NCBI RefSeq assembly: GCF_029625905.1
Contig: NZ_JARTLM010000004.1
Coordinates: 1-64,000, forward strand
DNA from: Hydrogenovibrio sp. 3SP14C1
GTDB taxonomy: Bacteria > Pseudomonadota > Gammaproteobacteria > Thiomicrospirales > Thiomicrospiraceae
DNA length: 64,000 nt
Direction: 5' to 3'
Shown one piece after another: positions 1 to 10,293 of this stretch. Every line of letters begins with the position of its first letter. Position 1 is the first letter of the stretch. Both the position numbers and the translations under genes were made by a program. The notes below the pieces were generated by a model. That model worked only from the letters and a program-made list of their open reading frames with translations. It made no database searches and was not told the DNA's origin.

Positions 1-17
1 AGAAAGTGTTTAGGATA

Positions 18-41
18 CAAAACACCAAATGAGGTGTTTTG
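18..41. repeat. Short perfect hairpin at window edge
   Basis: Nine-base arms CAAAACACC and GGTGTTTTG flank a six-base loop. Neither strand has a strong T-run after the stem, so it is at best a weak terminator or a 5' leader element of whatever gene lies outside the window. In relatives csrA often follows lysC, but none of its coding sequence is visible here. Confidence 0.3.
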
Positions 42-83
42 GAATAAGAACGTTGCACTTACGAGTTGAATGTATGACATAAA

Positions 84-106
84 AAAACCCAGCCATGCTG
101 GGTTTT
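84..106 (-). terminator. Rho-independent terminator of lysC
   Basis: Arms AAAACCCAGC and GCTGGGTTTT with a CAT loop form a ten-base perfect stem. On the minus strand it is followed by a run of T, 30 bases beyond the lysC stop codon. Confidence 0.8.
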
Positions 107-136
107 AGTTTTAATAAAAGAAAAGTAATTTTTCTT

Positions 137-1363
137 TTATTTATCTAACTCAAACGCTGTGTGTAACGATTGAACTGCCTCTTCCAAAAAGGACTCTTCA
201 ATCACCACTGAAATTTTAATTTCTGTGGTTCCAATCATCTGAATATTAATATTATGATCCGCCAGTGTTTTAAACATGGTGCTTGCGATACCGGAATGTG
301 ATTTCATGCCTACGCCGACCATTGAGATTTTAACAATCGTATCGTCGCAAATGACTTCTCTTGCACCTAATGATTCGGCTGTTTTTTCCAACACTTTCTG
401 GGCTGCATGTAAGTCTCCACGAGCAACCGTAAAAGTAAAATCAGTGGTTCCATCAACACTTTGGTTCTGGATAATCATATCAATTTCAATATTCGCATCT
501 GAAATTGGTCCTAGAATTTGATAAGCCACACCTGGCTTATCAGGCACACCTAAAATCATGAGCTTCGCTTCATCACGACTGAATGCAATCCCTGAAATCA
601 ATGGTTTTTCCATGTCTAAATCCTCAAAATCTTCTTCTGAGATGAGAAGCGTCCCACCCCCTTCTTTCATTGATGAAAGCACTCGTAAAGGCACTTTATA
701 TTTACTGGCAAACTCAACAGAACGAATTTGCAGCACCTTGGCTCCTAAGCTGGCGAGTTCAAGCATTTCATCAAATGTCACTACGTCTAATCGTTTGGCT
801 TCTGGCACCACACGTGGATCGGTTGTATAAACACCATCCACATCAGTATAAATCTGGCACTCATCTGCTTTTAACGCTGCTGCTAGGGCGACAGCGGTCG
901 TATCCGATCCACCACGCCCCAGTGTTGTGATATCCCCTTCTGGCGTTACACCTTGAAACCCAGCGACTACCACAACTTTTCCTTGATCAAGTTGATTTCG
1001 AATTTTATCGGAATCAATTTCTTCAATACGTGCTTTAGAGTGAATATCATTGGTTTTGATTGGAACCTGCCACCCGGTATAAGAGATGGCGTCATAGCCT
1101 TTTTGTTGCAATGCCATACTTAACAATGCAATCGTTACTTGCTCACCCGTCGTTAACAACACATCAATCTCACGACGTGAAGGCTGCTCCTGAACTTCTT
1201 TTGCAAGCGCTGTTAAACGATTCGTTTCACCACTCATTGCAGACAGTGTGACAACAACCTGATGTCCTTTATCAATAAACTTTGCGACTTTATCGGCGAC
1301 ATTTTGGATGCGCTCTACGTTACCAACCGAGGTACCGCCATATTTTTGAACAATTAATGCCAT
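137..1363 (-). CDS. lysC: Aspartate kinase
   Basis: Phosphorylates L-aspartate in the first step of lysine, methionine, threonine and diaminopimelate synthesis in the cytoplasm. The 408-residue protein has the N-terminal kinase motif KYGGTSVG (residues 7-14), a GRGGSDTTA substrate loop near residue 150, and a C-terminal half matching paired ACT regulatory domains, as in monofunctional class II aspartokinases. The internal start of a separate beta subunit, known in some relatives, cannot be decided here. A strong terminator separates it from alaS upstream, so it probably has its own promoter in the 74 bases before the ATG. I saw no lysine-riboswitch-like leader. End-product control by the ACT domains is known for the family and is inferred here. 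Confidence 0.95.
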   Translation of the reverse strand: MALIVQKYGGTSVGNVERIQNVADKVAKFIDKGHQVVVTLSAMSGETNRLTALAKEVQEQPSRREIDVLLTTGEQVTIALLSMALQQKGYDAISYTGWQVPIKTNDIHSKARIEEIDSDKIRNQLDQGKVVVVAGFQGVTPEGDITTLGRGGSDTTAVALAAALKADECQIYTDVDGVYTTDPRVVPEAKRLDVVTFDEMLELASLGAKVLQIRSVEFASKYKVPLRVLSSMKEGGGTLLISEEDFEDLDMEKPLISGIAFSRDEAKLMILGVPDKPGVAYQILGPISDANIEIDMIIQNQSVDGTTDFTFTVARGDLHAAQKVLEKTAESLGAREVICDDTIVKISMVGVGMKSHSGIASTMFKTLADHNINIQMIGTTEIKISVVIEESFLEEAVQSLHTAFELDK

Positions 1364-1437
1364 TTATAATGATGCCTTCTTAACGAAACCATTTTAAAAC
1401 CCGATTTAAAAAACCCATAAAAAGAATGGCTTTAGCT

Positions 1438-1477
1438 AAAAAACCGCGTAACAGCTAATCTGTTGCGCGGTTTTTTT
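1438..1477. terminator. Strong bidirectional terminator between alaS and lysC
   Basis: Arms of about 17 bases (AAAAAACCGCG..ACAG and CTGT..CGCGGTTTTTT) enclose a five-base loop and end in T-runs on both strands. It probably ends the alaS transcript and separates lysC from it. Confidence 0.85.
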
Positions 1478-1594
1478 CAATAAAGCAAAACAACTCATGC
1501 TTTTTTATTTGTATCTGGTTTGTGTATTAAACCAAAGACCTCAACCTCGAAAAATTAAATCTTGTGGCTTCTTTTTAAAAAGCCTTTCTGACAA

Positions 1595-4189
1595 TTAAGC
1601 GACGGTTGCGACCCACTCTTTTACTGAAGCCAAGGCTTCTTTTAATTTACTCGGATCTTTCCCACCGGCTTGTGCCATATCAGGACGTCCGCCCCCCTTA
1701 CCGCCGACTTGTTGTGCAACATGGTTCACCAACTCGCCTGCTTTCACTTTCGCGGTAATGGATTTACTAACCCCAGCAACCAAAGACACCTTGTCGCCTT
1801 CTACAGCGGCAAGCACAATGGCAGCAGGCTCAAGCTTATCTCTTAACTTATCAAGAGTTTCACGCAATGTATTAACATCCGCGCCTTCCAGTTGGGCAGC
1901 CAAAACATTCACCCCATTCACTTCCGTCACGGAGCTAGCTAAGTCATCCCCTTGAGAGGAGGCCAATTTAGATTGCAATTGCTTTAATTGCTTCTCAAGC
2001 TCTCTTTGCTCGGCCACTAACTGTGTGACTTTTGATTCGACTTGTTGTTTATCTGTTTTAAGGCTGGCGGCAATATTTAATACACTTTGCTCCATGTCAT
2101 AAATAGTTTGCCAAGCCGCTTCCCCTGTGACTGCTTCAATACGTCTCACACCAGAAGCGATCCCGCTTTCGGAAGTTATACGAAAAGGTCCGATTTCACC
2201 GGTCCAGTTAACGTGTGTGCCACCGCATAGCTCAATAGAGAAATCCCCCATATCAACCACACGAACCACATCACCATACTTTTCACCAAATAGTGCCATC
2301 GCCCCTTTAGCTTTAGCGGCTTCAATATCCATCTCTTCCATCACCACATGAGCATTCAACATGATATTGTGGTTGACCAACTGTTCAATTTCCAGCAATT
2401 GTTCAGCCGTTATAGGTTCAAAATGCGAGAAATCGAAGCGCAATCTTTCAGGCTGCACCAAAGAGCCTTTTTGTCCCACATGCGTTCCTAAAACCGTTCT
2501 TAGAGCGGCATGAAGCAAATGCGTTGCAGAGTGATTACGTTCTGAAGCACGACGGGCTTTCACATCAATATGCGCTAGAATATTTTTTCCAACTGAAATT
2601 GATCCTGCAGTCACTTTACCGATATGCAGGAATGCAGCACCTTGTTTTTGACAGTTATCGACATGAAAACTGTTCATGCCTTCAGTCAGGCTTCCCTGGT
2701 CGCCTACCTGACCACCTGATTCAGCATAAAACGGCGTTTGATTCAAAATTACAATCGCTTCTTGACCTTCGGAAGCTTTACTCACTGAAGCGTTATCAAC
2801 AAAAATGGCTGCAATTTCCGCTTCGGCTTCATCCTGCTCATACCCAATAAAGTGAGTACTTCCTGTGTAATCCACTTTATTTTTGCTCTGAGCACCAAAA
2901 TTGCTGGCAGAACGCGCTCTGGCTCTTTGCGCTTCCATTTCTTTCTCAAAGCCAGCTTCGTCAACGCTCAAATTACGCTCACGAGCCACATCCGCCGTTA
3001 AATCTAACGGGAAACCATAGGTGTCATACAATTTGAATGCCGTTGTACCACTGATTACAGATCCGGTTAATTGTGCAATATCTTCTTCCAGAATCTTCAT
3101 GCCGTTTTCAAGTGTTTCTGCAAAGCGCTCTTCTTCTAACTTCAAAGCACGCTCAACGTTTGCTTGCTCACTAACTAATTCAGGATAAGCTTCCCCCATC
3201 TGCTCTACAAGCACTGGAACTAATTTATGAAAGAAGACATTGGTTTGCCCTAACTTGTAGCCGTGACGAATGGCACGACGAATAATACGGCGTAACACAT
3301 AACCACGACCTTCATTTGAAGGCAAAACACCATCCACAATCATAAACGCACAAGAACGGATATGGTCGGCGATGACGCGCAAAGAACTATTACTCAGCTC
3401 TTTTTCTCTAGTCAAGGCGGAGGCTTTTTTAACAATGGCTTGGAATAAATCAATGTCGTAGTTGTTATGCTTGTTTTGCATCACGGCTGCCAAACGCTCT
3501 AAGCCCATCCCTGTATCAACAGAAGGTTTTGGAAGCGGTGTTAAGGTGCCATCTTCTGAACGGTCAAATTGCATGAAGACCAAGTTCCAGATTTCGATGT
3601 AACGATCGCCATCTTCATCAGGAGATCCCGGAGGCCCTCCTGCGACATCAGCACCATGATCGTAAAAAATTTCAGAGCAAGGACCACAAGGTCCAGTATC
3701 ACCCATTGACCAGAAATTGTCTTTCGCACCACAGCGAGAAAAACGCTCTGCACTCACACCCATTTCTTTCAGCCAGATATCTTCGGCTTCTTGATCTTCT
3801 TCAAAGACTGTAATCCAAAGTTTGTCTTCAGGCAGGCCAAGTTCTTCGGTTAAAAACTTCCAAGCATATTGAATGGCTTCACGCTTGAAGTAATCGCCAA
3901 AACTGAAATTTCCTACCATTTCAAAGAAGGTATGGTGGCGGGCGGTATACCCGACATTTTCCAAGTCATTGTGTTTTCCACCCGCACGGATACAACGCTG
4001 CACACTGGTTGCACGCTGATAATCCCGGGTCTCTTGACCTAGAAAGGTTTCTTTAAACTGAACCATTCCTGCGTTGGTAAACAGTAACGTTGGGTCATTT
4101 CCTGGCACGACTGGGCTTGAATGCACAGCAGTATGGCCTTGCTTAACAAAAAAGTCTAAAAATGCTTTTCTGAGTTCTGCACTGGTCAT
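1595..4189 (-). CDS. alaS: Alanine--tRNA ligase
   Basis: Charges tRNA-Ala and clears mischarged Ser and Gly. The 864-residue protein is close to the family's usual 870-880. The class II catalytic core occupies the N-terminal third ([10 protein letters not shown] and [16 protein letters not shown] are recognisable). The editing domain holds the zinc-ligand motifs HSATHLLH near residue 552 and CGGTH near residue 653, and a C-Ala domain ends the protein with a [15 protein letters not shown] glycine-rich motif. A good ribosome site (AGGAA) precedes the ATG. It lies downstream of recX as in many gammaproteobacteria, and the 119-base gap contains an inverted repeat that could fold in the leader. 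Confidence 0.97.
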   Translation of the reverse strand: MTSAELRKAFLDFFVKQGHTAVHSSPVVPGNDPTLLFTNAGMVQFKETFLGQETRDYQRATSVQRCIRAGGKHNDLENVGYTARHHTFFEMVGNFSFGDYFKREAIQYAWKFLTEELGLPEDKLWITVFEEDQEAEDIWLKEMGVSAERFSRCGAKDNFWSMGDTGPCGPCSEIFYDHGADVAGGPPGSPDEDGDRYIEIWNLVFMQFDRSEDGTLTPLPKPSVDTGMGLERLAAVMQNKHNNYDIDLFQAIVKKASALTREKELSNSSLRVIADHIRSCAFMIVDGVLPSNEGRGYVLRRIIRRAIRHGYKLGQTNVFFHKLVPVLVEQMGEAYPELVSEQANVERALKLEEERFAETLENGMKILEEDIAQLTGSVISGTTAFKLYDTYGFPLDLTADVARERNLSVDEAGFEKEMEAQRARARSASNFGAQSKNKVDYTGSTHFIGYEQDEAEAEIAAIFVDNASVSKASEGQEAIVILNQTPFYAESGGQVGDQGSLTEGMNSFHVDNCQKQGAAFLHIGKVTAGSISVGKNILAHIDVKARRASERNHSATHLLHAALRTVLGTHVGQKGSLVQPERLRFDFSHFEPITAEQLLEIEQLVNHNIMLNAHVVMEEMDIEAAKAKGAMALFGEKYGDVVRVVDMGDFSIELCGGTHVNWTGEIGPFRITSESGIASGVRRIEAVTGEAAWQTIYDMEQSVLNIAASLKTDKQQVESKVTQLVAEQRELEKQLKQLQSKLASSQGDDLASSVTEVNGVNVLAAQLEGADVNTLRETLDKLRDKLEPAAIVLAAVEGDKVSLVAGVSKSITAKVKAGELVNHVAQQVGGKGGGRPDMAQAGGKDPSKLKEALASVKEWVATVA

Positions 4190-4243
4190 ATTAAGTTTCC
4201 TAAGGGTCTAAATCTAAAATTTTGTCGTGCTCTAGTGAGCTTA

Positions 4244-4299
4244 AAGATTGCGCCAACGTGTTTTTTAATTTTGTTTTTCTACGTTCAGAGTGCAATCTT
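4244..4299 (-). repeat. Inverted repeat in the alaS leader
   Basis: AAGATTGC (4244-4251) pairs with GCAATCTT (4292-4299), and inside it AACGT (4255-4259) can pair with ACGTT (4281-4285), leaving an A/T-rich loop of 21 bases. It lies 55-110 bases upstream of the alaS start and after the recX stop. No T-run follows, so it does not look like a normal terminator. A leader structure is possible but unproven. Confidence 0.4.
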
Positions 4300-4308
4300 A
4301 TTATGTAT

Positions 4309-4785
4309 TTAATTAAATGCTTTCCATATCTGCGATTGGCTAAAACCACGAGATTGAAGAAACCGCATTCGTTTGGCTTGTTCTTTTCGCTCTAATGAAC
4401 CAGAAGACTTGCCATATTTTTTTTGTAATACTTCTTTTGCCAAGTCCGCCCAGTCGGAATCTTCCATCGCTAGGTGGACTTCAACCAAGTCTTCACGAGA
4501 GGTTCGCAGTCGTAAAGTCTGCCGAATTTTATAAGGCCCTTGGCCTTTTTCCATGGCTTGTCGAACATAGGCTTCAATATAACGCTCATCCGACAACCAA
4601 TTATTCTCAACACATTTATCGAGCACAAAATCGACCAGGCCTGGGTAATTTTCAACCTCAGCGAACTTTTGAAACAATTTATTCGCCAGCTCTTTGCGAC
4701 CATGTTCACGCATCGATAACAGGTATACCGCTCGGCTTTCCAGCTGTTTCGCCAGCTCCTGTCGTTCGTCTTGCTCGCTTTCCAT
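4309..4785 (-). CDS. recX: Regulatory protein RecX
   Basis: A small modulator that binds RecA filaments and limits their activity. The 158-residue protein has the alpha-helical RecX repeats: SMREHGRKELANKL, then the YIEAYVRQAMEKGQGPYKIRQTL segment in the middle, and a C-terminal RMRFLQSRGFSQSQIWKAF helix. It starts 37 bases after recA on the same strand, so the two are probably co-transcribed. The coding sequence carries one exact CCAGGCCTGG palindrome at 4635-4644. Identity rests on both the sequence pattern and its place next to recA. Confidence 0.93.
   Translation of the reverse strand: MESEQDERQELAKQLESRAVYLLSMREHGRKELANKLFQKFAEVENYPGLVDFVLDKCVENNWLSDERYIEAYVRQAMEKGQGPYKIRQTLRLRTSREDLVEVHLAMEDSDWADLAKEVLQKKYGKSSGSLERKEQAKRMRFLQSRGFSQSQIWKAFN
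4635..4644. repeat. CCAGGCCTGG palindrome inside recX
   Basis: Exact copy of the repeated 10-bp palindrome, flanked on the left by AAAATCGA and on the right by GTAATTTT. The A-rich/T-rich flanks resemble those of the intergenic copies even though this copy is within coding sequence. Confidence 0.85.
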
Positions 4786-4822
4786 TCCGCCTCTCTTTAC
4801 GGGAGAAGACTAGCGTCTAACT

Positions 4823-5863
4823 TTATTCCGTTCCTGTTTCGTCTACTGCTTCAGATTCTTTAGACGCTTTTGGTTTTGGCATCAAACGCTCTTTAATTTG
4901 GACCTGAAGGGTTTCATAAATATCAGGGTTATCTTTTAAGAACTGGCGCACGTTGTCTTTACCTTGACCAATTTTTTGACCTTGATAGCTATACCAAGCA
5001 CCAGCTTTTTCAATTAACTTCTCTTTCACGCCCAAGTCAATTACTTCGCCTTCACGAGAAATCCCTTGTCCATATAAAATATCAAACTCAACTTGTTTAA
5101 ATGGTGGTGAAACCTTGTTCTTAACGACCTTGACACGTGTTTCATTCCCCAGAATTTCATCACCCTTTTTAATGGCACCAATACGACGAATATCTAAACG
5201 GACAGAAGAGTAGAATTTTAACGCATTCCCACCTGTTGTCGTCTCAGGGTTACCAAACATTACCCCAATTTTCATACGAATCTGGTTAATGAAAATCACC
5301 AAGGTATTGGTGCGTTTGATATTGGCTGTCAACTTACGCAACGCTTGCGACATTAAACGCGCTTGCAAGCCCATATGAGAATCTCCCATATCGCCTTCAA
5401 TTTCCGCTTTCGGCGTTAAAGCGGCTACCGAATCCACGACGACAATATCAACCGCACCGGAGCGAACCAAAGAATCCGTAATTTCCAATGCTTGCTCACC
5501 CGTGTCAGGTTGAGAGACCAATAAGTTATCGACATCTACCCCTAACTTTTCTGCGTAAATCGGATCCAATGCATGCTCGGCATCAACAAAAGCTGCGGTT
5601 CCACCCATTTTTTGCATTTCAGCAATCGCATGCAAGGTTAACGTCGTTTTACCGGAAGATTCTGGTCCGTAAATTTCAACCACACGACCACGCGGTAACC
5701 CGCCAATCCCTAATGCGACATCCAACCCTAAAGAACCAGTTGAAACAGAATCAATATCACGGATGGCACCATTGTCACCCATTCGCATGATGGAACCTTT
5801 ACCAAACTGTTTTTCAATTTGACCTAAAGCCGCGTCAAGCGCTTTTCTTTTATTCTCATCCAT
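4823..5863 (-). CDS. recA: Recombinase RecA
   Basis: ATP-dependent strand-exchange protein of homologous recombination, and coprotease for SOS induction. The 346-residue protein has the Walker A motif GPESSGKTT at residues 66-74, the Walker B-like VVVDSVAAL, the [21 protein letters not shown]2 DNA-binding region and an acidic C-terminal tail. Its length fits the family. It sits between pncC and recX, as in Escherichia coli. No CTG-N10-CAG LexA box was found in the 228 bases upstream. A perfect 10-bp inverted repeat instead lies in the leader. Confidence 0.98.
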   Translation of the reverse strand: MDENKRKALDAALGQIEKQFGKGSIMRMGDNGAIRDIDSVSTGSLGLDVALGIGGLPRGRVVEIYGPESSGKTTLTLHAIAEMQKMGGTAAFVDAEHALDPIYAEKLGVDVDNLLVSQPDTGEQALEITDSLVRSGAVDIVVVDSVAALTPKAEIEGDMGDSHMGLQARLMSQALRKLTANIKRTNTLVIFINQIRMKIGVMFGNPETTTGGNALKFYSSVRLDIRRIGAIKKGDEILGNETRVKVVKNKVSPPFKQVEFDILYGQGISREGEVIDLGVKEKLIEKAGAWYSYQGQKIGQGKDNVRQFLKDNPDIYETLQVQIKERLMPKPKASKESEAVDETGTE

Positions 5864-5893
5864 TACTATTCACCGTTCCTGTTACATTTAGGG

Positions 5894-5918
5894 CGATACT
5901 TAATTTCGTTAAGTATCG
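5894..5918 (-). repeat. Perfect inverted repeat in the recA leader
   Basis: Arms CGATACTTAA and TTAAGTATCG with spacer TTTCG end 30 bases upstream of the recA start. It could be an operator or a 5' UTR hairpin. It does not match the enterobacterial LexA consensus. Confidence 0.5.
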
Positions 5919-6091
5919 TGACCTTGCTGAAAAACCACATTAAAAAACCTTTGTTTTGTTTTTTTCAAAAACCTTAATTTTTGATCAAAAACAAACACAA
6001 AGGCTCAAAATTTATTGGGCACTGATTATCCCATAATTAGGACTATTTAACATCTTTTTTATATCGATATTCACAAGCACTATCTTAGCAT

Positions 6092-6592
6092 TCAGACATC
6101 TTCTAAAATTGACAAAACACCTTTCAAAGCTTCTACCGTACATGCCTCACGAACTGCATTACGATCGCCGTCAAAATGATAAAGCTTGGAAACCACTTCA
6201 TCATGACCTTGCATTGCCCATGAAATCCACACCGTTCCTACCGGTTTATCGGGGGTTCCGCCGCCTGGGCCGGCAATTCCACTACAGGCGACACTGACCG
6301 TGGCGTGAGATTCCTGAAGGGCACCAATCACCATTTCTTCCACACACTCTTGACTGACTGCACCTTTGTGCTGGATCGTATTTTCATGCACACCAAGCAT
6401 TTCCCGTTTGGACTCATAACTATAACTAATATAAGCACGGTCAAACCAAGCTGTGCTACCCGCTACGCTGGTCAACGCTTCTGCAATCAACCCCCCCGTA
6501 CAAGATTCCGCCGTTACAATCAGTTTATTATGTTGTTTTAACGCATTCCCGACCTCTGCAACCAAGGATTCGAGACTAGAACGGCTTAACAT
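6092..6592 (-). CDS. pncC: Nicotinamide-nucleotide amidase (CinA C-terminal family)
   Basis: Deamidates nicotinamide mononucleotide to nicotinate mononucleotide in pyridine nucleotide salvage. The 166-residue protein is the stand-alone CinA C-terminal domain, with TAESCTGGL at residues 27-35 (catalytic Ser30 by family analogy) and the SGIAGPGGGTPDKPVGTV signature in the C-terminal half. AAGGAG lies about nine bases before the ATG. It is upstream of recA on the same strand, the same neighbourhood as in enterics. A 499-base-plus gap-free pairing is not claimed: 228 bases separate it from recA, so recA probably has its own promoter. Confidence 0.92.
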   Translation of the reverse strand: MLSRSSLESLVAEVGNALKQHNKLIVTAESCTGGLIAEALTSVAGSTAWFDRAYISYSYESKREMLGVHENTIQHKGAVSQECVEEMVIGALQESHATVSVACSGIAGPGGGTPDKPVGTVWISWAMQGHDEVVSKLYHFDGDRNAVREACTVEALKGVLSILEDV

Positions 6593-6785
6593 GGAGAAGG
6601 CTCCTTATTGATAGAATTTACTTTATCGATTAGCATACCTTTTTTTGCACATTTTTTACAGAGGTTAAAAATCATAATCTCGTATAAAAGAAGTGTTTTT
6701 CCGCTAAAATAGGTCGCTAAAATAACTGCATTACGACCCAAAACGGGCCAACCTTAAACCGAAACTTTTATCAACAAAGAGCAAT

Positions 6786-9395
6786 ATGGCTAACACAACC
6801 AAGCACACCCCTATGATGCAGCAATATCTTGCTGTTAAAGCAGATTATCCAAACCAATTATTGTTTTATCGCATGGGTGACTTCTATGAGCTCTTTCATG
6901 ACGATGCTGTCAAAGCATCTGAATTATTGGAAATAACGCTTACGGCTCGAGGAAAATCAGGGGGCAACCCTATTCCGATGGCCGGCATTCCCCATCACTC
7001 TGCCGAAGGCTATTTAGCCAAATTAGTGAAGCTGGGTCAATCGGTTGCAATTTGTGAACAAATTGGCGACCCAGCAACCTCAAAAGGCCCAGTTGAACGT
7101 AAAGTGGTGCGAGTCATCACGCCGGGAACTTTGATAGAAGACGCTTTATTGGAAGACAAGTCTGAAAATTTGCTCGCCGCAATTTGCCAACAAGAAGACG
7201 AGTACGGGCTGGCCACTTTGGATGTTGCCAGCGGACGTTTTGAAGCCACCCTGCTTCCTGATGCCGCTCAGTTAAGTGCGGAGATAGAAAGACTCAAGCC
7301 AGCTGAAATCATCTTACCGGATGATCCATTATTCAAACAGAATCTTCCTGAAAGTATCCAAAATTGCCCTGGCCTGGTCGATTATCCAAGCTGGCACTTC
7401 GAGAAGGACAGTTGTCGCAAACGCTTGGTTGACCATTTCGGCACGCAAGACTTAGTGGCCTTCGGGTGTGACCAACTCCCTGCAGTCATCAGTGCTGCTG
7501 GCGTTATTTTGCATTATGCCCAAGCCATGCTGCAAAATACACTTGCTCATGTGTTCAGTCTGCAAACCTACCAAACTGATGATGCGCTGGCATTAGATGC
7601 TATGAGTCGTCGCAATCTGGAGCTGGATACCAACCTCACCGGCGGTAAAAACCACACTTTATTTGCGATATTGGATAATGCAACAACTGCCATGGGCAGC
7701 CGACTGATGAATCGCTGGCTCAATCAACCTTTACGAAATCGTAATATCCTCAATGACCGCCTAGACGCGATTGAAGACATTATCAATCAGCATACCAGTG
7801 AAGAGTTTCGCGGTGCATTAAAACCCATTGGCGACTTGGAACGTATTTTAAGCCGTGTCTCTTTATATTCCGCACGCCCTCGAGATATTCTGCATTTAGG
7901 TCGCTCGTTAAACCAATTACCCGATCTACAAGCGTTACTGAAACAACAAACAGCCGAAAAATGGCGACATTTATCAAAACAATTAGGGCTTTACCCCGAA
8001 CTGGCCAGCCAGCTGGATACGGCGTTGGTTGAATCGCCACCAATGTTGATGCGAGATGGCGGTGTGTTTGCCGAAGGGTATGACAGCGAACTGGATGAAT
8101 TACGCAACCTTAAAAATCAAGCGGGTGACTATCTACTGGCATTGGAAGCGCGTGAAAAAGACCGTACGGGCATCACCACTTTAAAGGTGGGTTATAACCG
8201 CGTGCACGGCTATTACATTGAAGTCAGTAAACTCCAATCCGATAAAGTGCCGGCAGATTATGTCCGTCGCCAAACCTTAAAAGCACAAGAACGCTATATC
8301 ACACCAGAACTGAAAGAATTTGAAGACAAGGTTCTTAGCGCCAACGAGAAAGCACTGGCACGTGAAAAGTGGTTGTATCAACAACTTTTGGAACGTTTAA
8401 ACCAAGATTTACAAGCATTACAACGCACTGCAAAAGCTTTAGCCGAAACCGATGTACTGGCCTCTTTAGCCCGCCAGGCGGTGAATCTTAACTTAACCCG
8501 TCCGACCTTAAGTCCTGAGCCGGGAATTGACATCAAGCAAGGTCGACATTTAACCGTCGAAGCGTTATCGAACCAACCATTTATCCCGAACGATACCTGT
8601 TTTGATGAACAGCGTCGGTTACAGATTATCACCGGACCCAACATGGGCGGTAAATCCACCTTTATGCGTCAAACCGCTTTGATTGCGATCATGGCGTACA
8701 TGGGAAGTTTTGTGCCTGCTGAGTCGGCGACGCTTGGGCCAATTGATCGCATTTTCACTCGCATCGGTGCTTCGGACGACCTGACGTCCGGACGCTCCAC
8801 CTTTATGGTTGAAATGACGGAAACTGCGAACATTCTGCACCATGCTTCACCGGAGTCCTTAATTCTGATGGACGAAGTCGGACGCGGTACCTCAACCTTT
8901 GACGGGCTTGCACTCGCTTGGGCCATTGCCGAACAAATGGCGCAAAGCATTCAAGGATATTGCCTGTTTGCCACGCACTATTTCGAACTGACCACATTAG
9001 TGGAACAGTTCAGCAATACAGTTAACATTCACCTCAGTGCAATTGAACACCAGGATAAAATTGTGTTCATGCACCAAGTGGAAGAAGGTCCGGCCTCTCA
9101 AAGCTATGGCTTACAAGTGGCAGCCCTAGCCGGTGTCCCTACCGCTGTAATTGATAAAGCCAAAAAACACTTGCATCGTTTAGAAAACCAAACCGCTGTT
9201 CAGCAATCATCCGACACAGTTACGTCAACGGAATCCGTACAGCAGTTTGATTTATTCGCCCAACCAGCTTTGCCTGAAGCATTAGAGACGTTATTAACAG
9301 ACCTTAAAGCATTATCGGTTGACGATTTGACCCCGAGGCAAGCTCTTGAAAAATTGTATGAAGTCACCCATACAGTTAAAAAGGCATCCGAATAA
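6786..9395 (+). CDS. mutS: DNA mismatch repair protein MutS
   Basis: Recognises mismatches and starts methyl-directed repair. The 869-residue protein has the mismatch-binding domain with RMGDFYELF (residues 29-37; the Phe-x-Glu wedge is F33/E35), connector and lever domains, and the C-terminal ATPase with Walker [10 protein letters not shown] near residue 617, then [14 protein letters not shown] and the FATHYFEL switch. The far C-terminus (residues ~800-869) resembles the tetramerisation tail. Divergent from pncC across 193 bases; AAAGAG precedes the ATG. Confidence 0.97.
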   Translation: MANTTKHTPMMQQYLAVKADYPNQLLFYRMGDFYELFHDDAVKASELLEITLTARGKSGGNPIPMAGIPHHSAEGYLAKLVKLGQSVAICEQIGDPATSKGPVERKVVRVITPGTLIEDALLEDKSENLLAAICQQEDEYGLATLDVASGRFEATLLPDAAQLSAEIERLKPAEIILPDDPLFKQNLPESIQNCPGLVDYPSWHFEKDSCRKRLVDHFGTQDLVAFGCDQLPAVISAAGVILHYAQAMLQNTLAHVFSLQTYQTDDALALDAMSRRNLELDTNLTGGKNHTLFAILDNATTAMGSRLMNRWLNQPLRNRNILNDRLDAIEDIINQHTSEEFRGALKPIGDLERILSRVSLYSARPRDILHLGRSLNQLPDLQALLKQQTAEKWRHLSKQLGLYPELASQLDTALVESPPMLMRDGGVFAEGYDSELDELRNLKNQAGDYLLALEAREKDRTGITTLKVGYNRVHGYYIEVSKLQSDKVPADYVRRQTLKAQERYITPELKEFEDKVLSANEKALAREKWLYQQLLERLNQDLQALQRTAKALAETDVLASLARQAVNLNLTRPTLSPEPGIDIKQGRHLTVEALSNQPFIPNDTCFDEQRRLQIITGPNMGGKSTFMRQTALIAIMAYMGSFVPAESATLGPIDRIFTRIGASDDLTSGRSTFMVEMTETANILHHASPESLILMDEVGRGTSTFDGLALAWAIAEQMAQSIQGYCLFATHYFELTTLVEQFSNTVNIHLSAIEHQDKIVFMHQVEEGPASQSYGLQVAALAGVPTAVIDKAKKHLHRLENQTAVQQSSDTVTSTESVQQFDLFAQPALPEALETLLTDLKALSVDDLTPRQALEKLYEVTHTVKKASE

Positions 9396-9422
9396 CAGAA
9401 TAAGAACCAAAGGATAAACGAA

Positions 9423-10286
9423 ATGGAAGCAATGATTATCGATGTCACTCAAGACAATTTTGACGAGATGGTACTGAACAACTCTATGCACGTTCCAGTG
9501 CTGGTTGATTTCTGGGCACCTTGGTGTGGCCCTTGTAAACAAGTGATGCCCATATTGGAAAAACTGGCACATGATCTTGCTGGGCGCTTTATTCTGGCAA
9601 AAGTAAATACTGAAGAACAACAAGAGCTCGCAGCAAAATACCAAATTCGAAGCATTCCCAGCTTTAAAATTTTTCATCAAGGTCAAGAAGTACAAGAACT
9701 ACAAGGCGCACAACCCGCTTCTGCTTTCAGAGACGCTTTGGAACCTTATTTAAAGTCGGATCTTTCTGAAGACTTAAGACAACAAGCACAGCAAGCGTTT
9801 AGTGCCGGAGAATATGATCACGCGATTAAATTACTCGGCGAAGCTTCTCAAGCAAACCCGAATAACTACCGTATCCATTTAGATTTGGCGAAAATGTACT
9901 TTCAAAGCGGTCATTTAGACAAGGCAGAAACCTTAATGGAAAAGCTGCCGGATGAAGCGAAGCACTCCAAGGAAGGAAAGTCTTTACAAGCTTTATTTAA
10001 GTTTACGCAAATAGTCGCGAATGCAGATGACATCGAGACCGTGCAAAAAACCTTACAAAACGATCCCAATAATGCAGAAGCGCTCTACCATCTAGCGGGA
10101 TACCTGATGCTACACAACCATCCCGAAAAAGCGATGAGCTGTCTGCTCAAACTCTTTTCTGTAGCGCCAGACTATCAAGATGGTGTGGCGAAAAAAACCC
10201 TCATCGAAATTTTTGAGATGCTACAAGATGACCACCCTGAATTGGTTAAAGCCTATCGTCGACAATTACAGAACTTACTTTTTTAG
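9423..10286 (+). CDS. cnoX: Thioredoxin-TPR chaperone (CnoX/YbbN-like)
   Basis: An N-terminal thioredoxin domain (residues ~5-110) with an intact WCGPCK site (34-39) is fused to TPR-like helical repeats (residues ~120-285), the CnoX/YbbN architecture. Family members combine holdase and redox activity to protect folding proteins from oxidation. E. coli CnoX has lost one active-site cysteine, whereas this protein keeps both, so it could be a working oxidoreductase. AAGGA sits eight bases before the ATG. It follows mutS by 27 bases, and the next gene starts seven bases after its stop, suggesting one transcription unit. Confidence 0.88.
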   Translation: MEAMIIDVTQDNFDEMVLNNSMHVPVLVDFWAPWCGPCKQVMPILEKLAHDLAGRFILAKVNTEEQQELAAKYQIRSIPSFKIFHQGQEVQELQGAQPASAFRDALEPYLKSDLSEDLRQQAQQAFSAGEYDHAIKLLGEASQANPNNYRIHLDLAKMYFQSGHLDKAETLMEKLPDEAKHSKEGKSLQALFKFTQIVANADDIETVQKTLQNDPNNAEALYHLAGYLMLHNHPEKAMSCLLKLFSVAPDYQDGVAKKTLIEIFEMLQDDHPELVKAYRRQLQNLLF

Positions 10287-10293
10287 GAGACCC

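Noticed and set aside
1-136. csrA or a tRNA at the left edge
   Set aside because: csrA often follows lysC in relatives, but no CsrA-like coding sequence or tRNA cloverleaf is visible in these bases.
1364-1437. Lysine riboswitch before lysC
   Set aside because: The leader between the terminator and ATG is only about 74 bases and shows no riboswitch core.
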